Numbered from the stretch's first letter, positions 1 to 8,647 are shown. The stretch: 64,000 bases of DNA from CAYUPI01 sp964446585 (GCA_964446585.1 CAYUPI010000003.1:124001-188000), one strand, 5' to 3'. The notes: generated from the letters alone by a model not told the origin. Program-made: numbers and translations.

Positions 1-2
1 TT

Positions 3-209
3 TGCCTCCCTGCCGCCGACAATTGGCTGGTGAAGGTCATCAGAGTCCGGGGCAGATTCGCCTTTGGCCTCTACCGACGGGCTATGCGAACCATCGCTTT
101 ACTGGGCCAAATCGGCAAGCGCCTTGGCGGGTCCGCCACCACCCGCAACTGGAACACAATTATGACTATCATCGAAATATTGAAAAGAACTCGCGCCATT
201 GGCCGATGA
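3..209 (+). CDS. possible C-terminal end of a gene cut by the window edge
   Basis: A reading frame is open from the left edge to a TGA at 207-209 and encodes 68 residues, including 'LYRRAMRTIALLGQIGKR'. The peptide is basic and has no motif I recognise. It could be the tail of a longer protein entering from the left or a chance frame; a different frame is also open here to 226. Nothing convincing follows between 210 and the next gene at 322. Confidence 0.2.
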   Translation, partial: CLPAADNWLVKVIRVRGRFAFGLYRRAMRTIALLGQIGKRLGGSATTRNWNTIMTIIEILKRTRAIGR

Positions 210-321
210 AAAAAAGAATCTGCTAGTTGAGCTCGGATTGACTGGTCCGCCGGCCTGGACTAACCTCCTTTTCGTACGGCATAATCTTGTCAAACCCTCA
301 CATTGACGGCAAACACTTCTG

Positions 322-1632
322 ATGAAAGGCCTCGGTTCCGTAGTTTCCGTTGTCCGCCTCACGCTCTTTCTTCTGCCCTTGTCGCCGCGTTTGCTCGCCG
401 TTGACCTTTCGACTACGAACCGCAACAGCCTCGAGCAGTTCTTCAACGTGGCGAACCAGACCGCCCGGCCCGTGACAGTGGTTTCGTTTGGCGATTCTAT
501 GGCGAATTCGTACCAGTCCATTGCCTTCGTAATGATGGATCAGTTTGTCGCTCGCCTGGGACTCGCCGGGTGCTCTCTCGATAACTGGAGGAACAACCTC
601 ATAAGGACCGTGACGAACGGAGCCTGGTTTATTGGTCCATCGGACCTCTGGTTCGCGGAGTCGATTCACATACCTCCAGGCGGCGGAGTGTGGTGGTGGA
701 AAGAAACTTCGCCCGCCGGTATCATATCCGACAGCTTGGGGTTGTTCTACGTCGCGCAGCCAAATGGCGGACCTTTCACCGTGTCTGTTTCAACCAATAA
801 TGGTCCGTGGGGTGCGTTGATGACTCTCGACGGATACGCGGATCCGCCCGTTGGGCGGTTTACTAACATTATGGTTGATCTGGATTACCACATGTTGCGG
901 GTTGACGGAGTGAGCGGCACCAATGTGATCCTTGGAGTGCGCGTCATGAACTCTCAATCAATTGGTGTAAATGTTTCATTTCTTGATTATCTAGGCATCG
1001 GCCTGGATGACGTGACAAATATACCGCTATCAATCCGCACCCCAATACTTCAGGCGCTCGCTCCGGATCTGTTAATTTGGCACATGAAAGAGGATGGGAC
1101 CGAGGCCACTCGCCAGCGGTTGATTGAAGGCGAACAATGGTGGTCAAATTCTGCGCCAAATTGCAGCGTGCTTTACATCGGCACGCCGTATGTGTCGACT
1201 GACACCAACAGCACCTGGACAATCGATCAGAATACCGTCGTTCGCTCCATTGCGCTGAGTTATCACCGGGCTTACGTGGATTGCATGACCCCTGCGGTGA
1301 GTTATCCCTGGATGGTATCGCAGGGCTTTATGAGCGATGAGACGCATGAAAACCTGCAGGGCAATACGTACCTTGAGGGTTTCGCGTGGAACGATGTCGG
1401 CTTTTTCGCCCTTCGGACCCCTCGCATCCTCGCGATCTCGCCGGGGCAAAATCAAATAACGCTGAACTTTTCAACCGCGACAAACATCCTTTACACACTG
1501 GAAAGCACGCCGGACTTGCTGAATTGGCAGCCCGTGCTTACGAATGTCGGGGACGGTACCACGATAAGCACGAATTTCCCCACTACGGCAGGCAGTCGTC
1601 TGTTCCGGCTCTCGCTGCGGCCCGCGCCTTGA
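322..1632 (+). CDS. exported SGNH/GDSL-type hydrolase-like protein
   Basis: 436 residues. The N-terminus (about residues 1-26, hydrophobic LTLFLLPL core, LLA before VDLS) looks like a signal peptide. 'VVSFGDSMANS' carries the block-I Gly-Asp-Ser (57-59) and 'SDETHENLQG' the Asp-x-x-His pair (D339, H342) of the SGNH hydrolase fold, so an esterase, lipase or carbohydrate deacetylase role outside the cytoplasm is likely. The last 70 residues, with 'ILYTLESTPDLLNWQPVLTN', resemble the beta-sandwich tail seen on many exported verrucomicrobial proteins. The blocks for the oxyanion Gly and Asn are not obvious, so catalytic competence is uncertain. It stands alone and converges on the deacetylase gene to its right. 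Confidence 0.6.
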   Translation: MKGLGSVVSVVRLTLFLLPLSPRLLAVDLSTTNRNSLEQFFNVANQTARPVTVVSFGDSMANSYQSIAFVMMDQFVARLGLAGCSLDNWRNNLIRTVTNGAWFIGPSDLWFAESIHIPPGGGVWWWKETSPAGIISDSLGLFYVAQPNGGPFTVSVSTNNGPWGALMTLDGYADPPVGRFTNIMVDLDYHMLRVDGVSGTNVILGVRVMNSQSIGVNVSFLDYLGIGLDDVTNIPLSIRTPILQALAPDLLIWHMKEDGTEATRQRLIEGEQWWSNSAPNCSVLYIGTPYVSTDTNSTWTIDQNTVVRSIALSYHRAYVDCMTPAVSYPWMVSQGFMSDETHENLQGNTYLEGFAWNDVGFFALRTPRILAISPGQNQITLNFSTATNILYTLESTPDLLNWQPVLTNVGDGTTISTNFPTTAGSRLFRLSLRPAP

Positions 1633-1716
1633 ACTCATCCCGTGCCGAGCTTTCGACGTGGCTTGGCCGCCGTAACAGATAGGTCGCCAGAATTGGCCCT
1701 GCGCCCATGGCTCTGG

Positions 1717-2580
1717 TCATTTCCCCTCCAGCCCCTTCAGGTAAGCGAAAATCAAGTCCGGCAATTCGTCGCTGTAACCTCCCTCCAAAAGGCTAAACAC
1801 CGGGACCGCCAGTTTGCGGAAAGACTCGCCGAGCCAATGGTAGTCTTCCGCCTCCAGCATTTCCTGCGCGAGCGGGTCGTGCGCGTAGGCGTCGAAGCCG
1901 GCGGACACGGCCACCAGGTCGGGCTTGAATTTCTTCAAATTCTCGAGCGCGCCCTCCAGAACATACCGGTACTCCAATCGTGGCGTGTGCGGCGGAACGG
2001 GATAATTGAAGCAATTATCCCCCACGTTCCGCGAGCCCGTGCCCGGATAACACGGATACTGGTGGATTGAAAAAAAAGCAGCTCCGGGTTTGTTCACCAG
2101 AATCGCCTCGGTGCCGTTGCCGTGGTGGACGTCGAAATCATAGACCGCCACGCGCTTCGTGCCGGTTGCCTGCGCTTCCAACACGGCGATGGCAACATTG
2201 CTGAGGTAGCAGAAGCCCATGGCCCGATTGCGCGTCGCATGATGTCCGGGCGGGCGCATGAGACTGAACACGGTCTCGCCCGCCCGCGAGACTTTCAATG
2301 CCTCCAGCCCCGCTCCCACTGACGCTTGGGCACGGGCGGCAATGTTCGGGGGATGCGGCGTGTCGGCGTCAAAATCGCCCGGCTCCTCAAGGCGCCGGAT
2401 ATGTTCGGGCGTGTGGGCACGAAGCAAAACAGCCTGCTCGAAAGCGGCCGGTTTGCCCCAGGTTATCGTGAGTTCTTTCTGGCTCCGCAGCTTCTCCAGC
2501 GTTTTGGAAATGCGTGCGGGTCGCTCTGGGTGTCCCGGTGAGGAGTATTCGGTGCAATGTTCGTCCGTGATGATCTTCAT
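1717..2580 (-). CDS. histone deacetylase family protein (zinc amidohydrolase)
   Basis: 287 residues from an ATG giving 'MKIITDEHCTEYSSPGHPER'; an 18-residue longer frame exists but lacks family features. It belongs to the HDAC/acetoin-utilisation/acetylpolyamine amidohydrolase superfamily, which removes acyl groups from amines with a zinc ion. Visible motifs are HPERPARI (near 17), RPPGHHA with the catalytic His pair H113/H114, DFDVHHGNGT with probable zinc ligands D150 and H152, SAGFDAY with the third ligand D230, and LEGGYS with the transition-state Tyr. Length matches stand-alone bacterial members. Cytoplasmic; substrate unknown. Its start lies about 50 bp from the end of the same-strand thioesterase gene, so the two may be co-transcribed. 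Confidence 0.9.
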   Translation of the reverse strand: MKIITDEHCTEYSSPGHPERPARISKTLEKLRSQKELTITWGKPAAFEQAVLLRAHTPEHIRRLEEPGDFDADTPHPPNIAARAQASVGAGLEALKVSRAGETVFSLMRPPGHHATRNRAMGFCYLSNVAIAVLEAQATGTKRVAVYDFDVHHGNGTEAILVNKPGAAFFSIHQYPCYPGTGSRNVGDNCFNYPVPPHTPRLEYRYVLEGALENLKKFKPDLVAVSAGFDAYAHDPLAQEMLEAEDYHWLGESFRKLAVPVFSLLEGGYSDELPDLIFAYLKGLEGK

Positions 2581-2630
2581 GATACAAGTAATCGATCGCG
2601 GGTAATTGAAATTGAGGTGCTGCCAGCCCG

Positions 2631-3095
2631 TCAACGGTCTAACAGCGCGTTCAGGTCACCGACAAGGTCGGTTGCCATGTCGGCGGCTTCGGAGTGCTTG
2701 ACCGGCAGGTACTTTCCGGTGGCCGCGGCGAGGACCACTCCCTGCAGGTCTCGCAACTCGGCTTTCGCTTCGTAAAGTCTGTCCCGCCGGTTGGCAATCA
2801 GTTCTCCCAGAGCCGTAATCTCCTCGGCCGGCCGGACAGGGCGCAGAAACCGGACGTTCAATTCTGCGCAAAAAGCGAAGCGCCTTGCCCCCACGGCACA
2901 GGCCCAGGCCATCATTTCATCCAGCAGCGTGCTGACAATGCCGCCGTGCACCGTCTGTTTCAGGCCCACGTGCTCGGCCCGGGGCATGAACCGGGCGTGG
3001 ACAATTCGGCCATCGGTTTCCAGGCGGAGCTTCATGCCAATCGGATTCGACTCGCCGCAGACGAAGCAGGACCGGGTACTGGGCAGCGCGCGCAT
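2631..3095 (-). CDS. PaaI-type acyl-CoA thioesterase (hotdog fold)
   Basis: 154 residues. I place the start at the ATG giving 'MRALPSTRSCFVCGESNP' because the hotdog family commonly begins with C-F-V-C-G-x-x-N-P-x-G; the frame stays open for 92 more residues upstream but these are low-complexity and overlap repeats. 'VHGGIVSTLLDEMMAWA' is the characteristic HGG...DE segment of PaaI thioesterases that holds the catalytic acid. It likely hydrolyses an acyl- or aryl-CoA in the cytoplasm; the substrate cannot be read from sequence. It precedes the deacetylase gene on the same strand. Confidence 0.82.
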   Translation of the reverse strand: MRALPSTRSCFVCGESNPIGMKLRLETDGRIVHARFMPRAEHVGLKQTVHGGIVSTLLDEMMAWACAVGARRFAFCAELNVRFLRPVRPAEEITALGELIANRRDRLYEAKAELRDLQGVVLAAATGKYLPVKHSEAADMATDLVGDLNALLDR

Positions 3096-3140
3096 CCGCC
3101 CAATAGGCGCGGTGCGGCAAGGACAGGCAAGGAAAAACGC

Positions 3141-3560
3141 CTGATGAAATGCCGAATGACGAATGCCAACTGACAAAAGAAGTAGGAAATTCGAATGACT
3201 AAGAGCGTGTCTTGAAATTGTAGGAGTCGAGGTAAGGGCGTGTTGCCCAAACGCCGGAGTGCGGCCGACCCCGGCCGCAGCAACGTCCGAACTGGCTGTT
3301 TCTCTCGAATTTCGGCACAACCGTCGGACCGAGAGTCGCGCTTTTCCTGCCATTTCGCGTTTGAGCAACACGCCCGTAACGAGGCTCTGATCTCTTGCAA
3401 AACCGTCGATGTACAGACGAAATTTGAGCCTCGTTACCTCGGCTCCTACATTGCAAACCGATTTTCCAAACGCGCTCTAAAGCATCGGTTCAGCCCACAG
3501 TTTCGGATTTAAGGCGCCGTCATTCTTCCGTCATTTGGCATTCGACATTCGTCATTCATG
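3141..3560. repeat. nested palindromic repeat region
   Basis: This gene-free stretch between two divergent genes is built of repeat families nested inside each other. Outer arms: GAATGACGAATG units at about 3149-3199 answered by CATTCGTCATTC at 3519-3560. Inside: AGAGCGTGT at 3202 and its reverse at 3468-3480. Then TGTAGGAGTCGAGGTAA (3220-3235) against TTACCTCGGCTCCTACA (3435-3451). Then an 11-bp inverted repeat GGGCGTGTTGC (3236-3246 and 3365-3375), containing the hairpin TGCGGCCGACCCCGGCCGCA (3260-3279). A 12-bp hairpin GTAACGAGGCTC (3376-3387 with 3426-3437) completes it. Related units recur at 18.6, 26.3, 28.3 and 47.5 kb. No protein-coding signal is visible. Confidence 0.8.
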
Positions 3561-3646
3561 CGCGCCTTGGATACTTGATTGTCGTCGTCTCGATATTTCC
3601 CCGCCGCGAAAATGACTAAAACAAGTTCGGTTCCCGTCTAAACCGC

Positions 3647-6256
3647 ATGGCAGTGGTTTCCGTCGGTTCACGCGTGAGCGTGGATGGCAAATTTTTCCGG
3701 CTGGGCGAAAAGAAAATCTACGTGAAAGGCGTGGCGTACGGCCCGTTCGCCTCCAACGATGATCGCGAGCGTTCTGGTTTCGCTTCGCCGGAGCAAACTG
3801 CCAAGGATCTGGCCCAGATTCGCGAGCTGGGCGCTAACCTGATTCGGATTTATCACGTTCCGCAAAAGTGGTTCCTGGATTTGGCCACCGAGCAGGAGCT
3901 CAAGGTGCTCATCGATATTCCCTGGAACAAGCATCTCTGCTTTCTGGACTCGGCACAGCATCGGTCGGCGGCGGCCGAGGCAGTGCGTCGGGCCGTGTAC
4001 GGCTGCGCGGGACACTCGGCGGTGTTTGCCTTCAGCATCGCCAACGAGATTCCCGCAGACATCGTGCGCTGGAGTGGCGCACCGGCGGTCGCCGACTTCA
4101 TCGATGACCTGGTTCAGGAAGCCAAACGGGCCGATCCGGATTGTCTGTGCACCTTTACGAACTATCCACCAACCGAGTTTGTGCGGCCGCAAAGTGTGGA
4201 TTTCGTTTGTTTTAACGTATATCTCCACCACGAAAAGCCGTTCAAAAACTACCTGGCCCGGCTGCAAAACATGGCCGAATCCAAGCCGCTGCTGCTGGGT
4301 GAGTGCGGAGTGGATTCTCTTCGCGAAGGCGAGGCTCGCAAGTGCGAGCTGTTACGATGGCAAATCGAAGGCGCCTTCCGCGGCGGTCTGGCGGGAGTCG
4401 TGGTGTTCAGCTTCACCGACGAATGGTTCAAAGACAGCCGCGAGATCGAGGATTGGGAGATGGGACTGACGACTCGCGCCCGGGCGCCGAAAAAGTCTTT
4501 CGCCGTCGTGCAGAAAATGTTCCGCGCGGGGCCGTGCTTTCCGCTGCCGCAGACTCCGAAGGTTTCGGTGGTCGTAGCCTGTTACAATGGCGAGCGAACT
4601 CTGGCGGCCTGCCTCGAGTCGCTCGACCGGCTCAATTACCCGGACTACGAGGTCGTGCTCGTCGATGACGGCTCGACGGACAGCACGCCGCAAATCGCCG
4701 CGCGGCATCCGCGCGTCCACTGCTTTCGACATGAGAAAAACTTCGGACTATCCGTCGCCCGCAACACGGGCATTTCGGCTTCGACGGGCGAGATTGTGGC
4801 TTTCACCGACGCGGACTGCCGCGCGGATGAGGACTGGCTATATTATCTGGTAATCGATTTGCTGGAGAGTCCTTTTGCCGGCATTGGGGGGCCCAACCTC
4901 TTACCGCCGGACGACTCGCCGGTTGCGGCCGCCGTGATGGCTTCGCCCGGCGGCCCGGCTCACGTTCTGTTGACCGATCGTCAGGCCGAACATATTCCCG
5001 GTTGCAACATGGCCTTTTGCCGATGGGCCCTGGAGGAAGTCGGTGGCTTCGACCCGATTTTTCGTCGGGCCGGCGACGACGTGGACCTTTGCTGGCGGTT
5101 GGAACAGGCGGGTTGCAAAATCGGGTTCAGCCCGGCCGCTTTTGTCTGGCATTATCGGCGTTCCACTCTCGGGGAATATTTGAAACAGCAGCGCGGTTAC
5201 GGCGAAGCCGAGGCGTTGCTCGTGCGGAAGCATCCGGAGTACTTCAATTCATTCGGCGGCAGTGTCTGGCGCGGCCGAATCTACGGCGCTTCCCAATTCG
5301 GCGTCCTGATGAGGCGGCCGATTATTTATCGCGGCTTGTTTGGGAGCGCTGGTTTCCAATCGCTCTATGCCTCGGAACCGGCCTTGAGCTTAATGCTATG
5401 CACGGCTCCCGAGTATCACCTGCTGGTGACCTTGCCGTTATGGGTGCTGTCGGTGTCCTTTTACTACCTATTTCCCGTGGCCGTTACCAGCCTGTTACTT
5501 TCGCTGGGGGTCTGCGCGGCTGCGGGAGCACAAGCTGTTCTGCCGAAAAAGCGGCGGCATTGGTGGTCGCGTCCGCTCGTGGCGATGCTCTTTCTACTGC
5601 AGCCGATCGTGCGCGGCCTGGCCCGCTACCACGGCCGCCTGGCATCCCCGGCCGGTGAATCGGCAATGCAACCAAACCTGGATTCGCTCGCGCTGCATCA
5701 CAGCAAGGACCCCTTAACCGAGGTGCGTTACTGGGCCGAAGACGGGATCAACCGGATCGCCTTCGCCGCCGGCCTGATGCGCCGGCTCGATCAGGATGGC
5801 TGGCCCAACAAACCTGACATTGGCTGGAGCGACTATGACGTCGAGGTGCACGGGGGCCGCTGGAGCAATGTGCAGCTCACAACCGTCGCCGAGGAACACC
5901 CGTCCAACAAGGTCGTGATTCGGTGCCGCCTGCGGCCGCGCTGGTCGCTCCAGGCCCGGCTCTGTTTTTGGCTGCTGTGCGGCATTGAAGTACTGGCATT
6001 GGGGTTTTTCGGCGGCAAGTCGCATTGGTGGTTGTGGCCGCTGTTGGCGGTTCCGTTGATGCTTTTGGGATGGTTCCTTCGCCAGCAAGCGCGCAGCCTG
6101 CAGAGCAGGATGATCGTCTTTCTTGATAGTGTGGCAAAGGAATGGCGGCTCGCGAAAGTTCACTCGACCTGGACCGGTACAGACTCTCAGTCTCAAACCG
6201 CTAGGTCGCGGGAAAGTCCCACGGCTCCTGTTCGCAATATTTTCAAGCCTACGTAA
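3647..6256 (+). CDS. glycoside hydrolase-glycosyltransferase 2 fusion, membrane-associated
   Basis: 869 residues with two enzyme domains. Residues 1 to about 295 look like a GH2/GH5-type TIM barrel: 'GKKIYVKGVAYGPF'-like entry (as EKKIYVKGVAYGPF), 'FAFSIANEIP' with acid/base E134 after Asn, and 'KPLLLGECGVDS' with probable nucleophile E219. Residues about 305-560 are a GT-A family 2 transferase: 'VSVVVACYNGERTLAACLES', 'VLVDDGSTDSTP', the DxD motif in 'AFTDADC' (D388, D390), and a later 'GGFDPIFRRAGDDVDLCWRL' acceptor-site block. After this come hydrophobic segments (about 590-630 and 765-805) that probably anchor it in the inner membrane, then a polar tail. It probably makes or remodels a surface polysaccharide. 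No other glycan-cluster gene is adjacent. Confidence 0.82.
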   Translation: MAVVSVGSRVSVDGKFFRLGEKKIYVKGVAYGPFASNDDRERSGFASPEQTAKDLAQIRELGANLIRIYHVPQKWFLDLATEQELKVLIDIPWNKHLCFLDSAQHRSAAAEAVRRAVYGCAGHSAVFAFSIANEIPADIVRWSGAPAVADFIDDLVQEAKRADPDCLCTFTNYPPTEFVRPQSVDFVCFNVYLHHEKPFKNYLARLQNMAESKPLLLGECGVDSLREGEARKCELLRWQIEGAFRGGLAGVVVFSFTDEWFKDSREIEDWEMGLTTRARAPKKSFAVVQKMFRAGPCFPLPQTPKVSVVVACYNGERTLAACLESLDRLNYPDYEVVLVDDGSTDSTPQIAARHPRVHCFRHEKNFGLSVARNTGISASTGEIVAFTDADCRADEDWLYYLVIDLLESPFAGIGGPNLLPPDDSPVAAAVMASPGGPAHVLLTDRQAEHIPGCNMAFCRWALEEVGGFDPIFRRAGDDVDLCWRLEQAGCKIGFSPAAFVWHYRRSTLGEYLKQQRGYGEAEALLVRKHPEYFNSFGGSVWRGRIYGASQFGVLMRRPIIYRGLFGSAGFQSLYASEPALSLMLCTAPEYHLLVTLPLWVLSVSFYYLFPVAVTSLLLSLGVCAAAGAQAVLPKKRRHWWSRPLVAMLFLLQPIVRGLARYHGRLASPAGESAMQPNLDSLALHHSKDPLTEVRYWAEDGINRIAFAAGLMRRLDQDGWPNKPDIGWSDYDVEVHGGRWSNVQLTTVAEEHPSNKVVIRCRLRPRWSLQARLCFWLLCGIEVLALGFFGGKSHWWLWPLLAVPLMLLGWFLRQQARSLQSRMIVFLDSVAKEWRLAKVHSTWTGTDSQSQTARSRESPTAPVRNIFKPT

Positions 6257-6269
6257 GACCTCAGCGTGT

Positions 6270-6319
6270 TGGGATTTGGGATTTGTTTGGAATTTGAGAT
6301 TTGGAGTTTGAGATTTCAA
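6270..6319. repeat. GGGATTT/GGAATTTGAGATTT tandem-like repeat
   Basis: Short repeats of a seven- to eight-base unit (GGGATTT, GGAATTT, GAGATTT) fill the gap between the fusion gene and thyA. On the other strand the unit reads AAATCTC/AAATCCC. It is related to the AAATCCG repeats at 15873-15936, 29865-29888 and 47553-47577. Confidence 0.65.
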
Positions 6320-6380
6320 CGCTGGGCTTGGTTTTGATCTTGTAGCACCCAACACTTTCTTCTAGATCGCCCTCCGCGCT

Positions 6381-7175
6381 ATGGTTCAGTATCTTGATTT
6401 GCTGCGGCAGGTTCTCGAGCAAGGGAAGTTCAAGGCCGACCGTACTGGCACCGGAACCTATTGCCTGTTCGGCGCCCAAGCGCGGTTTTATCTGGCCGAG
6501 GGATTTCCGCTGCTGACGACCAAGAAACTCCACCTTAAATCCATTATCTACGAGCTACTCTGGTTTTTGCGGGGTGACACAAACATCAAATACCTTAACG
6601 AGAATGGTGTGACGATCTGGGACGAGTGGGCCGACCCTGAGGGGGACCTCGGCAGGATCTATGGAGCACAATGGTGCGATTGGCGCGCTCCCGATGGCCG
6701 CTCGATCAACCAAATCGATCGGGTCATCGAGCAAATCAAGACCAATCCTGAGAGCCGCCGGTTAATCGTCAGCGCCTGGAATGCAGGCGAACTCGAGCAG
6801 ATGGCCTTGCCCCCCTGTCACGCGTTGTTTCAGTTTTTCGTTCAGGGTGGTGAACTAAGCTGCCACCTTTACCAGCGCAGCGCCGATCTGTTTCTAGGCG
6901 TGCCCTTCAACATCGCCTCCTACGCTTTGCTCACGATAATGGTGGCGCAAGTGTGCGGCTTGAAGCCCGGTACCTTCGTCCATACGTTCGGCGATTTGCA
7001 CCTGTATGCGAATCACCGTGACCAGGCCCAATTGCAGCTCGCACGTGAGCCGCGCGCCTTGCCAAAATTGAACATTAACGCGGCTGTGAAGAACATCCAC
7101 GACTTCAAGTACGAGGATTTCGAGCTGGTCGGTTACGATCCGCACCCCGGGATCCGCGCACCCATCGCGGTGTGA
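6381..7175 (+). CDS. thyA: thymidylate synthase
   Basis: 264 residues, the same length as the classical enzyme, with conserved numbering. It methylates dUMP to dTMP using methylene-tetrahydrofolate, giving dihydrofolate, in the cytoplasm. The active-site Cys is C146 in 'MALPPCHALFQF'. Also visible are the phosphate-binding Arg in 'DRTGTGT' (R21), 'PLLTTKKLHLKSIIYELLWF', 'ESRRLIVSAWN', 'LYQRSADLFLGVPFNIASYA' and 'HTFGDLHLYANH'. folA, whose product regenerates the folate, lies about 1.5 kb downstream on the same strand, with one unrelated exported gene between them. Confidence 0.97.
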   Translation: MVQYLDLLRQVLEQGKFKADRTGTGTYCLFGAQARFYLAEGFPLLTTKKLHLKSIIYELLWFLRGDTNIKYLNENGVTIWDEWADPEGDLGRIYGAQWCDWRAPDGRSINQIDRVIEQIKTNPESRRLIVSAWNAGELEQMALPPCHALFQFFVQGGELSCHLYQRSADLFLGVPFNIASYALLTIMVAQVCGLKPGTFVHTFGDLHLYANHRDQAQLQLAREPRALPKLNINAAVKNIHDFKYEDFELVGYDPHPGIRAPIAV

Positions 7176-7615
7176 CTCAGTTCGTCGCCTGCTGGAGACG
7201 CGATCGGATTAGAGCGCAATACTCTATTCGGCGCCAGTCCAAGAGTTGCCAAGCGCGGCAATGTTCGTGATGGAGAGATTGTCTGGAGCCGCGACGCCGG
7301 TCCGGCATCCCAGCGCTGCGCAGAGCGCAATCAAATAAAACTTCCTGACCAAGTTCGTTCCCTTCGCCCGAGCACAGTACAGGATGCGATTTTGCGAGTC
7401 GAAGCGCCCTATGCTAGCGCAGCACCCATGTGGCTGCCAGGAGAACTCCAACGATGTTGAACCGTCCCAACGTCGATTCCATTGACCACCGCAGGATTTG
7501 GACGACTGGGCTATCAACCTCAGTTCTTAAGCTTGCACGTCGAACACTTTGGGTTAAGAGTTTCCTTCCATTGTCAATATTTCGACTAAATCGGAGCGGG
7601 AGTTCGACCGCCGTC
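7176..7615. other. intergenic region with decayed material between thyA and the protease-like gene
   Basis: 440 bases without a convincing intact gene. It contains TTAGAGCGC at 7208, which resembles the AGAGCG end of the palindromic repeats at 3.2 and 47.5 kb, and a minus-strand signal-peptide-like fragment (7224-7352). The stretch 7430-7615 is open in the frame of the downstream gene, but its peptide is basic and not exported-protein-like, so I treat it as leader. Confidence 0.4.
7224..7352 (-). pseudogene. signal-peptide fragment of a lost exported protein
   Basis: From a TTG at 7352 (GAAGGGA lies just upstream on this strand) to a TAG at 7224-7226 the minus strand encodes 42 residues: a basic start, a hydrophobic 'FYLIALCAALGC' core, a GVAA-type cleavage site, then 'PDNLSITNIAALGNSW' and an immediate stop. 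This is what the first 40 codons of an exported protein look like, but the body is missing. The stop lies about 15 bases from a TTAGAGCGC repeat end, so loss of the body by a repeat-mediated deletion is possible. It could instead be a genuine micro-protein. Confidence 0.35.
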
Positions 7616-8617
7616 ATGGGGTTCGCCGCCGGACTAGCCATCGTCTTCCATCTGGCAGCATCAAAGGCCGACGATGCGACCTCCAACTTCGTCGGCTGGA
7701 TGACGAATGGTGCGGTGGTTTATGCTCGTGTCCTGGTTCCAGCTACTAACGCCGCCCCCGCTGCGAAATCAACCGTCCCCCAAAAAACCGACAATGGCGA
7801 AGCTGCTCCCGAGCAGCCGTCGTATCTGACCAACAACGTGTTTCATCACTATTTGCCCGATTCGCTCAACCATTTGGTCTGGACTAACTTCATTGCGCAC
7901 ACGAACGGAAGGGATACCGCAATTTGGTCTGTCCGGACACATTCGATGTTGTGGCCGGTCACAGCGCCAGTTGCGGTTTGGAATACTAATTCCCTGATTT
8001 GGGGCATGAAAGGAGTCACCGCCCTCAGCCCTTGTTGGGAAGTGGAAGGCCTGCCCGGTCAGGTATCGGTCACAGCGCTGACGCGGAGACATGGCTACAC
8101 GCGGGGGCATGGAATGGGGGACGATGGGTTCAACACCAACTTTGCCGGCAAAAAAATTTGGTTTCTCACCGCTGACACCAAGGTCATTCAGGTGACTGTT
8201 GAGCGCGACGTGGTCAGGACTTTCAAAGGGGGCGGCCGCGATTACACAATCCTCCTTTTCAGCCGAGACTTGCCGGCGGGTATTCAGCCGATGCGGGTTG
8301 TCGCCAATATCGACCTATATTCAAGGTATCGGCTCCATCCTGGTGTTCCGGTACCCGTGTTCAAAACTGAGCAAAGCGGCCATGTCAGCGCCGAGGTGCC
8401 GGGACTGACGCATAACATCTGGAAGCCCGGCGACTCCGGCTCGCCTGATATGCTGCCACTGCCGGGCGAGCTCGTGTTCTGGATGGGCCGTTCCACCTCG
8501 GGGCCCAGCCCGGAGATGCAGGCGGACATGGATGAATTGTGCGAGCTTCAGGGTCTGAACCCTAAGCGCTACCAGCTCCAGTGGGTCGATGTATCCAATT
8601 ACCCGGTTTATAACTGA
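7616..8617 (+). CDS. exported chymotrypsin-like (divergent S1) protein
   Basis: 333 residues from the ATG at 7616, chosen because it gives a signal peptide (GFAAGLAIVFHLAASKA before DDATS); the frame is open further upstream. The order of three motifs suggests a divergent trypsin-fold hydrolase: a His in 'VTALTRRHGYTRGH' (H159), 'GRDYTILLFSRDLP' aligning with the D-I-A-L-L region of S1 proteases (D209), and 'WKPGDSGSP' with the GDSGSP serine motif (S274), followed by a beta-strand pair 'GELVFWMGRSTSG'. Overall similarity is weak, so function is an inference from those motifs. It sits between thyA and folA, unrelated to either. Confidence 0.5.
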   Translation: MGFAAGLAIVFHLAASKADDATSNFVGWMTNGAVVYARVLVPATNAAPAAKSTVPQKTDNGEAAPEQPSYLTNNVFHHYLPDSLNHLVWTNFIAHTNGRDTAIWSVRTHSMLWPVTAPVAVWNTNSLIWGMKGVTALSPCWEVEGLPGQVSVTALTRRHGYTRGHGMGDDGFNTNFAGKKIWFLTADTKVIQVTVERDVVRTFKGGGRDYTILLFSRDLPAGIQPMRVVANIDLYSRYRLHPGVPVPVFKTEQSGHVSAEVPGLTHNIWKPGDSGSPDMLPLPGELVFWMGRSTSGPSPEMQADMDELCELQGLNPKRYQLQWVDVSNYPVYN

Positions 8618-8647
8618 AAGACCGTTCCCTGCCGTCGCCGCAGCCGA

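Noticed and set aside
2..226. A 74-residue frame at the left edge
   Set aside because: Pro/Arg/His-rich without motif. Another frame (3-209) is at least as plausible, and neither can be judged without the sequence to the left.
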